From Exobasidium rhododendri (Eukaryota; Basidiomycota; Exobasidiomycetes; Exobasidiales; Exobasidiaceae): a DNA stretch of 64,000 bases. The translations under genes were made by a program, and so were the position numbers. The notes beneath the pieces are model-generated. The model was not told the DNA's origin. It worked only from the letters and a program-made list of their open reading frames with translations, and ran no database searches. Numbering within the stretch: the stretch's first letter is position 1; each line of letters begins with the position of its first letter. This document shows positions 20,629-35,039 of this stretch, piece by piece. The DNA lies in contig CP110632.1 of assembly GCA_026210745.1 (NCBI GenBank), forward strand, positions 2,417,001 through 2,481,000, read 5' to 3'.

Positions 20629-22953
20629 ATGAAGGGCCATGATGATGGGAAGGGGAAGAGCAAGGCGACTGCGATAGATCTTGACGACTCTAGCACAGAA
20701 GACGAGAGTCCTCCAAGGGTGATGCAGCCTCCAAAGGCGGACGTCAATTCTGCTACACCGGAAGCACAAGAGAAGGCAGAGGGGAGGAAGGTCAACATCA
20801 CCAGCCTTTCTTCGATACTCGGAGATCGAGCTCAGATGGAGAGAGATCGCTTGGAAAGACAGAAGAAGCGTCGGAGGGAAGCAAACATACCAGCCGAAGA
20901 AGACGAAGAGGAGGAGAAGCGGCAGAGGCTCACACTTAAAAGTACAAAATTGAGCACAAATCCAGCAGAGCGAATACATAGAACCACCTCACTACCCCAA
21001 AAAGCCCCTGAAGCGGTGCCAAAGAAGCGCTCTGCGTTTCCACCGCTGTACTGGAGTGGTGCAATCAAAGTCAGTGGGAGCTACAGAAGAGGGGTTTCGC
21101 AGCGTTGCATAAAGTCGCTTATGAAGTCTAGTTCACCGCACAGAAGTCCTTCAATCAATTTAGTCCACATATACCAGGAACACGATTCTCGGAATTCTTA
21201 CTGCCCACAACACCATTTCAGGCCAACGGCCTCACACATGCTGTGATTGCGACTTACTGTGCCGACATTCAATGGATCGCATGCCTCTTCCCGAAAGGTC
21301 CACTAAGTAAGAGCCCAGAGATCACCTTCATCTGCCTGGAGGAAAGAGATTTGAAAGCGGTCAGTCTACTAGTAGAGAAGGAAGAAAACCTTCAGACTGA
21401 CAAGACTTCTGATCCTATCAATGGTTTTAATATCAGGGAGTCTACTCACCCATGCATCCTGATATGCCCAACTGGGTCCGATTGGTCGTTCCCCGCAAGG
21501 GTTTGACCGAATACACGACCATGCACATGAGTGAGTGAAAGATTTGGGCCGTTCACTGTATATCATCCACTAAAGCGCAGTCATTCACAGAATTCTTGCT
21601 CCTCTTCTACGAGGATCGGCTGCGGCTAATGATCCTGTCAGGCAACATGATGGAGTACGATTGGAAGACTATTGAGAATGTGAGATATGTGTGAATGCTA
21701 CGCGGATCAAAGGATGCTGTGGCGCTGATGTCTTCCGTCGTCAGACTGCCTTTATCCACGATTTCCCAAAGCTGCCTCCAGGTCAAAATGATATGACAAA
21801 CGAATACGGGGAGCAGATGAGAGCGGTCCTTCGATCACTGTCTGTTCCAATGGGTCATCCGGCCGTCAAGATGGTGAGCAGGTACGACTTGCACTCAGAT
21901 TGTGAGGCTAGGATTGTCGCTTCCATTCCCACATTAAAGCCGCTGTATGGGTGGTCTGAGATTGAAAAGGTTGGCCTAGGAAGGCTTAACAAGATCGTCA
22001 AGAGCGTAATGGGCAGGAAAGGAAGAGGAAGTTGTACCGTGGAGGCACAGGTAGGTTGAGATGTCCCCTCTCTCGGCTACTGTGGACTTCTACTCACCTG
22101 CTTGGTCCTCTCTCAGGGCTCGTCAATGGGCACCTATTCGACTCGTTGGCTACAGCAGTTTCATCTCATAAGTTCTGGAGTCGAAGTAAAAGACCTCTTG
22201 CCTCTACCTTCCGGAGCCAAGGCAAACAAAGTGTGGGCCAAGGCAGTATCTCGTAAGGACACGGAGAAATGGCCGCCGATCAAGTTGCTCTTCCCAAGCG
22301 ACCGATGGGTCAAGACGCAGTCGGTGCAAGGTCCAGACGGTGCAGGCACCTTCTTCGGTAAGAGTAGACAGTCTGTAGAGAAAGGGTGAGAACGAAAGGT
22401 AGTGTTGCAACGGAAGTGGCATGCGACCTTGTGCTGAAACGATGAGACGGTTAGATTCATCGACTTGCTCTTTCAACCAGTATCGATCCGAGGCAACATT
22501 ATGATGCATCATAAAGCAATCATTGCATTATGGCCAGAGGTCGAAAAAAGTGGGGAAGATGTCATTGGCTGGGCATACATGGGAAGTCACAACCTTACTC
22601 AAGCTGCTTGGGGCAATATCTCTCAAGCAAAGGCAGGAGCAGAGCCACAGGTGAGCTAGTTCGTGGCTTTGTCATGTTAGAGATCAACTGAACGCCTATC
22701 TTGAACAGTGCGGCATCGGTAATTGGGAATTGGGCGTAGTCATGCCGTTAAGACGGAGCGACCTACGTGAATCGCAACGCTTGGAAGAATCGGAGCAGAT
22801 GGCTGCTAATATCATCACTTGGCAAAGACCTGTAGAAAAGTACAGACCTGACGACATTCCTTGGGTGAGACTTCAGCGTGATGAGTAGGAGCGAAATACA
22901 TGCTTATCATCACCCATCGCACTGCGTTCCGCCAGGATCAATTTCAACAGTGA
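20629..22953 (+). CDS. TDP1: Tyrosyl-DNA phosphodiesterase 1
   Basis: A nuclear repair enzyme that removes topoisomerase I peptides from DNA 3' ends. Nine exons: 20629-21069, 21144-21359, 21437-21530, 21591-21679, 21745-22050, 22117-22385, 22455-22650, 22709-22864 and 22936-22953 (594 residues). The first ~145 residues are charged and disordered, with acidic and KKRRR-type stretches that could act as a nuclear signal. Both HKD half-sites are present: MHMKFLLLFYEDRLRLMILSG, rebuilt across an intron, and MHHKAIIAL followed by GWAYMGSHNLTQAAWG. The helical lead-in IATYCADIQWIACLFPKGP is also typical. Exon 6 was extended to the donor at 22386 because only that keeps frame into FIDLLFQPVSIRGNIMMHHK. 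Confidence 0.9.
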
Positions 22954-23164
22954 TCTTATATCCTACAGCCTCACAGTATTTTGCCCTCCCACCCCGGACT
23001 ATGTATTCTATCGTACGAGAAATGTGACACGTGAAAATATTCTCGATGCTTCTCTCTTGCGTTCCAGGAGCTTCCCAATAGGTAGGTACCTCGAAAGGAG
23101 ACCCCCCTTTTCCTGCCCTCGCCATCATTGCAACCCTGACGAGATAGAAGGACTTTCATCAAGA

Positions 23165-24284
23165 ATGAGCTCATGGAATAAGACGTATCATTGGAAAACA
23201 CGCGACTGCACAAAGTTCAGCCAGCAATACTTCACCGACAAATTCGTAGGCACCTCCTATGATCTCGTCAGTCCTACTGCAGGCAAGGTCGAGGTGGAGT
23301 CATTGGCGACCTTTGAGGGAGATGCAGAGCTTGGAAACCGCAAGGGCAAACTCATAACGATCTATGATTGCCAAATAACGCTCAATTGGGAAGGAAAGCT
23401 GGAGAGCGGAACGGAAGCCAAGGGAACTATTTTCTTTCCAGAGGTGTCCCACGAGATTGAGGATGACGGAGAAGAGTATCGAGTGAGTGCGATGTAGCGC
23501 GAGAAAGGTCACAATCGTAGACGCTGATATTATCTTTCCTGAATATAGTTTGAGACGACCATGACGACCAAGAGCAGTGTAGAGACGGAGGCCATGCATG
23601 AGGCAGTCCGATCCAAACTTGCTCCCTTGCTCTTGAGTCCTATACACAAGTTTCGTGAGCAGCTCATTCAAGCAAATGCGAAGGACCTTGGGCACGAGGA
23701 CGGAAAGGAGTCTCCTGCAGCAAGTAATGGTGCCTCTACCGCCCCATCAGCAGCAGCAGCTAGTATTCCAGCAGAGAAGAAGGAGTCGAAGCCAAAGGGC
23801 GGTAGCACTCTGAGCACAACAAAGGTGGAGGTGGAAGCCGACCTGAGCATTCGAAGGGAAGATTTGTGGGACCTGCTCACCAATCAAGGGAAGATCCCTA
23901 TGTGGACCAGAGCTCCAGCACAAGTAAGTTGCCGCAGAGTAAGGAGATGAATCGTCCAGGTCACTAATATATCTTGACTTCGAAACGCAGTTCTCACTAA
24001 ATCCTGGCTCCCACTTTTCACTCTTCAACGACAATGTTACTGGGTCAATCATCAACATTGAAGCACCAAGCAAGCTGACCCAGAAATGGAGAGCTCCCCA
24101 GTGGCCTGCAAAGCACTTTGGAACCCTGACAACGACATTGACGGAGGGAGAAAGCTCGACGAAATTGAATTTGATCTTGGAAGGCGTACCTCTAGAGGAG
24201 GAACAAAGAAGCCAAGATGCTCTTGATCGATTTTACATTGCTGGTCTCAAAGGATTGGGATTGGGTACAGGGTCTGTGGTGTAA
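23165..24284 (+). CDS. AHA1: Hsp90 ATPase activator Aha1
   Basis: A co-chaperone that stimulates Hsp90 ATPase in the cytosol; 328 residues. Exons 23165-23482, 23549-23923 and 23991-24284. The Aha1 N-domain begins at once (SSWNKTYHWKTRD) and has the conserved basic motif RKGK at residues 59-62 (GNRKGKLITIYDCQ). An Ala/Ser/Lys-rich linker spans about 150-190. The AHSA1 domain follows: VEADLSIRREDLWDLLTNQ, WTRAPAQFSLNPGSHFSLF, GSIINIEAPSKLTQKWRAPQWP. Length and order fit full-length Aha1, not the shorter Hch1. It starts 211 bases after TDP1 in the same direction. Confidence 0.93.
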
Positions 24285-24511
24285 TGTAATGAAATGGGAA
24301 AAGAGTCCAACAATGTATAGAAGGAGAAGGAGCATGAATGACATAGAGTTATCAATGTAGAGGATCTCCGTTTGACCTAGTGTTGCTTTCCCCGGGCTAG
24401 ATTCATTCAAGACTGAATCGTTGACGCGCTCCTACTGTTCAACTCGCCCCCCGCCCTCATTAATCAACACCTTCCCTTTCAGATCGTCGTGATCCGGTCC
24501 TCAGAACAAGG

Positions 24512-27500
24512 ATGGATGATGACGATCAGCTGGAGACCTTGCTAGCAGGACTGGAAGTAGCAGTCACAGCAGACAAGAGGGTAGCGGCGCTTCAGTCCAT
24601 TCAGACCTACATCGAAGGAGCAGATGATGTACTGCATACCGACCAGCTGACCGCTTCGTTAAAGGTTCAACTCAAAAACCAGAATCACCTCGTCTCTTCC
24701 TTGGCCTTGTCCATCTTACCTACATACGTTGCAAAAGTCGCCTCCTCAAAACAGTCTACGAAAGCTCATAATGTGAAGGTAGTTTTGCATGCAACTTTGT
24801 CGACCGTTCTCGAGAAGTTGGGGGATCAGAAGGAGAAGATCAGAGAGGAGGCCAGACTGACAGTGGTAGAGATGGCAAAGGCAGCTTTCGCTGTATCACC
24901 AAGCGGTAGTACGCTAGCAAAGGATGGTCACACGGCAGTAGCTATGTTTGAGAAAGTGTTCAAGGAAGCTGGGCTGGCATCAAAGATAGCAAAAGTCAAA
25001 GAGCAAGTGAGTCGTGGAAGATAGAGAGGAGAGAAAAGCCACATCAGAGAAGCTTTACACTTTGTTATTGTGTGATCGAAGAAATGCAGCTAATCATGTC
25101 ACTCGATGTCACTCGATGTCTTATCACAGTCCACCCTTGTCTTGATCCCACTTCGTGAAGAGATCGAGAAATTTCCTCTGCGGCCTTTTCTACCTTCTCT
25201 CGTCGAACAACTCTCCGATGCGGATCAAGGTGTCCGGGAGGCAGCTCGCACGGCTTGTATCGGACTCTTCAGCAACGCCACGCCTATAGCCAAGTCTGAC
25301 TTGAAGAAAGAGCTGGAGAAAAAGGCGGTGAGGAAGCAGACTGCAGATGCTATCCTCGCTGAAGTACTAGGTGGTGCATCGGCAAACATTGTGGAAGCAA
25401 AAGCAACAACAAGCAGCACTGCAGAGACACACTTCACAGAGCGACCTCATTATGATGGAGAGCAAGCAACAGCACCGGCGGCAAGAAGTGTATCTCGTTT
25501 GGGAGGAGGAGGAGGAGCAGCAGCAGCAGATTCAGGGGATGATTCTGTCAAGCCAGTCTACATAGCATCGCAGTGGGATCTTGAGCGAACAATGAGTGCA
25601 ATGCTGCCCTACTTTGAAGGAAAGGAAACAGAGCACAATTGGCTCACACGAGAACAGAGTATCGTGAAGATGCGAGGGATGCTCAAGACAGGAGTTCATG
25701 AAAGCTTCCGAGAAGGGTTCTTTGCTGCAATAAAGCAGATACATGAGGGCATTCTGAAGGCCACCGCCAGTTTGCGAACTACACTATCGATGCATGGTCT
25801 TCAGCTCATCACCGAGTTGGCTCAGAACATGAGAGAAGACTTGGATGGCCTGGCGGAGACCTTTGTGACGTCGCTCGTCAAGATGGCTGGATTCACCAAG
25901 AAGATCGTAGCAAATGCATCGCAAAAGGCCGTGCAGAGCATCCTCAGATACGTATCGTATCGACATAAATTGCTCGAGTTGATCTGGCAGACTTTGCACG
26001 ACAAGACGGTGGCTACAAGGGGCTTCATGTGCGGTCATCTTATCACCATCCTTGAAACGCATGGCAAGCTCCACAAGCATGCAATCGAGGGACATGGCGG
26101 GCTGGAGATCATTGAGAAATTCTGCAAGAAAGCTCTGCCAGATCAGAATCCTGACGTGCGAGAGAAGGCGAGGACAGCGTTATACAAGATCGAGACTATT
26201 TGGCCGGCTGTCGGGGTGAGCATTGTGGACAGTCTCGATGCAGCTATTAGGAAGCAGGTTGAGTCCAATCGAGGAAAGACACCCGCAACATCCGCTCTTC
26301 CAAGTACACCACAGGCCAAATTTGCACCTGCCAGAGCAAGGACGCCAGCGACAGGACCTTCACATGCCATCCTTGCCGCGAAAAGAGCGGCAGCAGCCAA
26401 ACTTGCGCAGGAGAGACGAGATCGACAGGAAGCCGAAGCGTCGACTCCGCTGCACATGGACGCAAGGGGAGAGGAGGACGAGGATGAGGACGAGGAAGGC
26501 ACGGAGCCATCATCACCTGTGAGTAGGCATCCCGTGACACGTCCTAAGAAAGGAGAGGCATTAAGACGCTTGCAACAAGAAGCAGACAACGAAATAGAGG
26601 CAGAGTCAACTCAACAACTGATGGAGGAGGACGAGCGAGGGGATATTGTAGATCAAACAGCGGCGAAAGAAGCGTTCCCTAAGGTCACCTTTCCCGTCCC
26701 CTCTACGCCAAAGTCTCCCATGCGTTCTCCTGTCGGGCTAAGCACGAACGGTGCTCGATCTGCATCGCCTTCCTCCATCCCGCTCCCCATCAGCCCTCGA
26801 ACGGTAGCGAAGTCGATAAGCCCAAGAGGAGATGCGAACCATGTGTCGCCCAGAGTCGCTCATCTCTCTACGAGTCCTACTGCCAGCAATCACAATCACC
26901 ACAACAACAGTCATGTCAATACTAATGCGAACGGCTTGAGCGTAGCGAGCAACCGAGCGAGAACAGCCAGCACCTCGTCAACATCTTCAGTCCGCTCGAC
27001 TGGGAGGATGGGTACCACTGAGAATCAAAACATGAACGGCAGGTATCAAAGCTTTGGCCAACGAGTGGACCGCACGCCGACTTCACTTTCTACCTCTAGT
27101 AGAGATAGGACAACGTCATCCACTTCGTCTTCCTCATTGCGAGGGCGAGTCTCTACCACTGCGTCACCATCAACGCGACAAGAGCACGTCCTCTCTACTC
27201 CATCCCCGCGATACAGCTCGCGGCCCTGCACACACGATCGAGAAGCAGATGAGACAATTCAGCTGGAAGCCTTTCCAGACGCTTCGATGGATCTGCTAAT
27301 GAGCAGTGCGGAGGGACTCACACGGGACGGCTTCTCCTCGCCGCCTCACGAGCCTGTTTCCTCTCCATCCCCCTCTTATGGTCACACCCTACCCTCGTCC
27401 AGTCGCTCGGCGAAAAGGCAGTCTCGGCTACCTCGACCGGTGTCAGTAATGCATCATGCCGGCAGTCCTCTCTTGTCCTCATCGAAGCACACCCTTAGCG

Positions 27501-28666
27501 GCCCAACAAGCGCGACAATGGCACCATCTGCCCCTGTCTTGCCGCTTGAGTCTCTTCAGAGGACACAAACACCTCCTGCACCCGCGGCGGAGCAATCATT
27601 ACGAGGCAGCAAAGTTGACCCGGCGCAACCTTTGTCATCCGGCATCAAGTGGTTCCTAGGAAAGGCGTCTCGACTGGATCGCATCGACTATCATCAGACG
27701 GAGATCGACACGCAATTATCGCCAGTAAAAAAAAGACCAGAGAGCGAAACATGGATCGATCAACTACAGACCGGACAAGCTACTCTGCAAACGTTCAAGG
27801 GCTTGGCCGGTATTTGTAAGGAGTTCAGGTTGCCAGAGGGAGCCAAACAGGAGGGTGTGGAAGGAGAAGACGACGAAGATCCCATGGTGTTGAGACCAGG
27901 TAAACTGCTCTCTAGGTCGAGTCTAGGCCTCACGGGAGAAGACGAGGAACAGACAAGACGAGACGAGCAGATGATTGCCGTTAGCATGTGGCAGCAAAGC
28001 AACCTCTTCGACAGATTGTTCAGCAGTCTTGGTACGTTCCTGTGCTGCTTGGATGTGGATGATGCCCACCCGCCGCCCTCGAAAGACCTCACGACTGCCG
28101 CTTTGATCGTCCTCCACAGGCTTGTCGAGAACCAATTCAAGCTCTTTGAAGTGCTGGGGAAAGAGAGAGACCTGATTCAGCTTGTGTTTGAGCTAGTCAA
28201 ATTATACAAATCCAGCAGCAATGTGAAGAGTGCCTGCCAAGCAATCATGGAGTCTTGGACCCACCAGACGAATGCAATCATGGGCATCTCAACCCTAAGA
28301 GGAGTCTTGTCAACGTACGTGGGAAGCGATGCTGCAAGCAATACCTCCTCGCCCTCTTCAGGCCTTCCTACAGCACAGAGTGAGACCGCCTTCACGATTG
28401 CAGTTCACACTTTGTCTCTGCGCAATCTGGCCAAACTGTTCCAAAGACTGCCCGTCGAGGTGGTGGAGGAAGAAGTGGAAGGATGCAGATCTGTCCTGAA
28501 GAAGGGCCTCAATCATTGGAACGTCGAGACGAGACAACAAGCGGTAGCCGTCTTGGTGGCTGCCAATGCAAAAGTCAAAGATCCAAAGAGTCTGTTCAAG
28601 ATTCTGCAGCCGATGGAGAGAGCGCAAGAGGATCTATTGATGTATTACATGAGCATTCCTAGGTAG
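24512..28666 (+). CDS. STU1: CLASP-family microtubule-associated protein (Stu1-like)
   Basis: Binds microtubule plus ends and kinetochores and promotes tubulin rescue and spindle stability. Exons 24512-25006 and 25130-28666 give 1,343 residues. An N-terminal TOG-like HEAT array is split by the intron (VKEQ joined to STLVLIPLREEIEKF, then LPSLVEQLSDADQGVREAAR). The CLASP-N TOG domain follows: TMSAMLPYFEGKETEHNWLTREQSI, then FVTSLVKMAGFTKKIVANASQKA. The middle (about 480-900) is Ser/Arg/Pro-rich, basic and disordered, the usual microtubule-binding region, with SxIP-like short motifs possible. A further helical array ends the protein. The intron carries a tandem 10-base repeat next to its acceptor. 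Confidence 0.9.
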
Positions 28667-28788
28667 TGTCTTAATGCTCGCATAGGAGGTTGGGAAAAGA
28701 AGGGGGGGGGAAGGGCGAGTAAGGTTGATGCACTGTACTTTAGTAGTCTATTTTTTCAAAAAAAAAGAAAAAGTGTGTGTACCACTTC

Positions 28789-31244
<2,456 letters not shown>

Positions 31245-31733
31245 ATTGAGCGGTAAGTCTCGATATGGTCGCGGTTGGTTTGGAGGTCTGATGAGAACGC
31301 TGATGATGATGAAGCAGAAACGCGACTTCTCATTGTGAATTTTTTCCTTGCTTCCTTTCTCGTGCGAGATCTCTACGTCAAGTGCAACTTTTTCAAGAGA
31401 TGAAGAGGCGCCGGACGGACTCCACGCCCAGCCCACACCAACGGTCGTCATCATGCTATCTCCTCTCACTGACGCGTCAGACATAAGTGGCGAGGAGAAG
31501 ACGCAGCAAAAAGACACACACATACACACTTCTCACCTCCAAGATATCCCTGGAGCAGACACGATGTGAGAAATAGGCAATTATAGTATGAAATATTTAA
31601 GGATCATATGCGTGTGAATGGTGACAGATATGATGGATGAACAAGGGAAGAGAAGGCTTGAAGCTTCACGTAGCAGACATATGGGTACAAAAAGGTATGG
31701 GCCAACTTTAGTAATTGCCAAGAATTGAAAAAC
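31245..31733. promoter_or_regulatory. Prp43 upstream region with 12-base palindrome
   Basis: 489 bases between the Prp43 start and the end of the transporter gene, both on the minus strand. A perfect palindrome CTGACGCGTCAG (31469-31480) includes ACGCGT, the MluI cell-cycle box core. An in-frame extension of Prp43 upstream of 31244 exists but does not resemble the family. Confidence 0.5.
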
Positions 31734-33427
31734 CTATTCTTCTCTCTTTTCAAGAACATCTTCTTCCTTTGCCTTTGCTTCCTTTGCTGCTTCCTGTTCT
31801 GTAGACGAGGTCTCGGTTGGTGAAGCTTGGCCACCTGCAGCTTCTCGACTGTTGGCCGCTTGGTTGACAACACCGCCTTTGCCATCCCTGTGTTCCATCA
31901 TACTTAGCTTTTGACCATGCTCAGGGTCGTAGTTACCCTCCAGGTCTCGATTGAAGTAGGCGAAGTCGTAAGCGAATTCTCCGCACTGTTCTTCGTCGAC
32001 TCCGATGATTTCGGCCGTTTCACTTGCTCGGAATGGTCCGATTCCAGGGATATGATCAAGGGTAAACATGATCGCATAGGTGACACCAGCAGTCCAAGCA
32101 GTCACAGCTACACTCCAAGCCAATTGTTGAGCTAATTGATAAAAGTGACCGTCTAACCAACCACCCGGAATTTGAAGATACCCATCGTTACTTGCTACAC
32201 TCGATTGAGTAAATATACCGGTCAAGAGCAAGCCAACAACCCCGGCAACGGCGTGTACAGCAAAGACATCCATGACATCGTCACAGTGCACATACGCCTT
32301 CACTTTTGTGCACAAATTGGAGATGAGAGCAGCCAGAAATCCGACTAGGAAAGAAGCGGGTACTCCAATGAAACCTGCAGCCGGCGTAATGGCGACCAAA
32401 CCAGCAATGGCGCCTGTACAGAAACCAACGACTGACCACTTTCTCTCGAATCGGTAATCCATGAACATCCATGTCAAGCCAGCCGTACTTGCAGCAGTAT
32501 TTGTGGTTGCAATCGACATACCCGCTCGTAGATTGGCAGCGAAGGTGGAGCCTCCGTTGAAGCCGAGCCATCCAAACCAAAGAAGCGCCGTTCCAAGCAC
32601 AATGTGACTGACGTTGTGGGGCTTGAACAAAAGTCGATCAGTGCCGTATCCGTGACGCTTCCCTAGATAGTAGGAGATGACGACGCCCGTCACACCCGAG
32701 CAGACTTCTACAGGTCCACCTCCGGCGTAATCGAGCACTCCCCATGTGTATGCCCAGCCGGTGGTGCTCCAGATCCAGTGAGCAATAAAGTCGTACACAA
32801 ACGTGGTCCATACTAGTACGAAGATGAGAAAGGGAAACACTCTTGCTCTCTCACAGGCAGCTCCAATGGCAATCGCCGGTACCAGGTTGGCAAACATCAT
32901 CTCGTACATGGCATACACAATTTCTGGAATCTTGTTGTTCGCTGCGGAAACAGGGAGCTCCAAGACGTCTATGAAGCCACCGTTCCTTAGGTTCCCGATA
33001 AAAGATCCGCCTGTGGAGGAAAAGGTGATGCTGTATCCGAAGCAGACCCATTGGACGGATACGACGGTGAGAGCCATAAAAGTCATCAAGAGCATGTGAA
33101 GTGCATTCTTTCTTCTCGCTAGACCAGAGTATAGGTATCCGAGACCGGGAATCATGAGGAAGACGAAGGCGGTGCAAGTGAGAACCCAGGAGATGTCACC
33201 GGGTGAGTAAGATGCCGTTGAGCCTCCATCATACGTGACAATCAAGTCAGTGCCGGAGGAACTGATGACACTGGCTCCGGTCGAATTTGACGTCACTGAG
33301 AGAGAGAGAGTGCGTGTGTGTTGTGTGTTAGACGCAGTGCACGAGCAAAAATCTGATCCCCGACTCGCATATTTCCGATCGAGGAAAGGGTCGTCTACTC
33401 ACAGAGGCCGTATGTGATGTTCACCAT
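31734..33427 (-). CDS. MEP2: Ammonium transporter, Mep2/AmtB family
   Basis: Plasma-membrane ammonium permease of 528 residues with about 11 membrane helices. Exon 1 is 33427-33403 (MVNITYGL plus one base) and exon 2 is 33295-31734. The open frame at the start of exon 2 has only a GTG, which is why a tiny first exon is needed. Family blocks: PGDISWVLTCTAFVFLMIPGLGYLYSGL, GFNGGSTFAANLRAG, and the two pore histidines in DFIAHWIW (His ~181) and FAVHAVAGVVG (His ~356). Both twin-His residues are kept, as in high-affinity Mep2 sensors; Mep1/3 carry Glu at the first. The cytosolic tail is Glu/Lys/Ala-rich. Clustered GATAAG sites lie about 0.7-0.95 kb upstream. Confidence 0.94.
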
Positions 33428-34358
33428 CTTGGCTTGATGCAAGCTTGGGCGGGTGAGTGGTGGTAGTGGTGTTGGTAAGAAGGCGGGGCGGGGCTGGACT
33501 CGATCGATGAGTTCCCGCAAGAGTATTTTTTATAAGCCGAGGCAAGAAGAATGACTATTCCTATTAATGCGGTTGGTCCGAGAAGAAAAAAATACCTACA
33601 GTATCCTGACTGAAGGAATATTAGAATCTGTGCTAAATCCCGTTTAGCCTGTATTGTTGTATTGACCGGTCGTGGCGATATTCCGAGGACGGGAATAACA
33701 AATATATTTTGAGGCTATGACGGCCGCTTGAGAGTGAGGTTGCGCGCTAAGGTCTAATATGCTTTTGCGGAGGCTTATATCGTAGCAGTACTAAATACAA
33801 GAAAACGACAGAAATGTCTTGGCCGCGAATGATTCTCAATGTTTGAGCGGGTGGGGAAGGAGGAGGAAGTAAGTATACATAGAATAGCCCCAGATGTCGA
33901 CGTACTCAAACCATGGGAAAGGGCGGCAGGGGATCGGTGGTATTCACCCACTTCAATTATAGAGATTGTCCTTGACTCCCATTGTGAGTAAAGAGCGCCA
34001 GCCTCTCTCTTCCTTATCGCTGAGATGAAGTGAATACCGGTACGATCGGGCTTCTGCTGCAATCGGGCCATGCTATCAGAGCTGCGAACAATCGAAAAAT
34101 AATGCTTCCTTCTTCTTATCTTTCCACCTGTGGTACCTGAGATTCGGGGACCGGAGTCTGGAACAATCGAGCTACAATGGCCCTCCTTCCGTACTTGTCA
34201 TGACTCTTGGCTTATGGGCGTGGGTCAAATGGCATAGTCAGGCCAATCAAGGCTTGTATCCCTATAGAAGTCTGAAGAGGGGGGAAGTGCACATCGGGCA
34301 GTAGGGCCCTCGGCGACTTCTACCCTCTGATACTGGTGCAAATCAGTATCTCATCGAC

Positions 34359-34383
34359 GGTGCTGATAAGAGGTGCTGATAAG
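34359..34383. promoter_or_regulatory. Tandem GATA-factor sites
   Basis: Two perfect copies of GGTGCTGATAAG, at 34359-34370 and 34372-34383, are separated by one base. Each carries GATAAG, the binding core of nitrogen-regulatory GATA factors (AreA/Nil type). A third, reverse-oriented site CTTATC is at 34115-34120. They lie upstream of the ammonium transporter start at 33427, a classic nitrogen-controlled target. Function is inferred. Confidence 0.5.
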
Positions 34384-34847
34384 CCCCTTTCAGGAAAGTC
34401 CTCTTGGACCCTCTTCGCGAGATGAAACTTGTCAGGATTTTTACGATCGAAGGATACAAATGTCATAGTTAAGTAGTCCGCCTGAACAACGCGCGCCCTG
34501 AGGAGAGAGATTAGGAGAGCAGATGAGAGCGAAGTCACTTGGCGCTAGCCGTACACAACAACGAATAATATAGAATTGATGCACGGATTCCCCCCGGGGA
34601 GGGGGGGCTTATGGCGAGGGCCGCATCAGAGACACCGCAATCACCTCTAAGGCGAGGAAGAGTACGATAAGGATATTATCAATACACTTTTCCCCAGCGA
34701 GATGATGACGGGGCTTGGCATTACACTAAGAGAGGGCAGACTCGATCAAGGTCGTGAACATTTGAAAGGAAGGTTGGCATGCTCCTTCACTGGGAGGGAT
34801 GGCCAAGGGTGCCCCGTACGTGGTGATGCACAGCCTAGAGACGTTGA

Positions 34848-34890
34848 AAGAGAAGAAAGAGAAAGAGAAAGAGAGAGCAGAGAAAGAGAT
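34848..34890. repeat. GA-rich microsatellite
   Basis: An imperfect run of AG and GAAAGA units in the intergenic region, with no coding signal. Confidence 0.7.
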
Positions 34891-35039
34891 GAAAGTTGGT
34901 CAAAGTGGGCGCTTAGAGAGTGGTCTGGAGGAGAGCTAGCAGAGACGTTGCACAGTATTACATTGAGGTGAAATCACATGAGATGGAGTCATGTGATATG
35001 AATATTCTGTTGTACATTTCATAATAGAGGAGCCAAGTA

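Larger units (their letters stand above)
33428..35039. promoter_or_regulatory. Large gene-free region upstream of the ammonium transporter
   Basis: 1,612 bases. It holds the transporter promoter (the gene reads leftwards from 33427) and, at the right end, the 3' region of the Vps5-like gene. There are three GATAAG-type sites, a G-run near 34603-34608 and a GA-rich microsatellite near 34848-34890. Short frames such as 34320-34538 have no recognisable domain. Confidence 0.5.

Noticed and set aside
34320-34538. Minus-strand 72-codon frame in the transporter upstream region
   Set aside because: Short, no domain, and it covers the tandem GATA sites, which explain the local sequence better.
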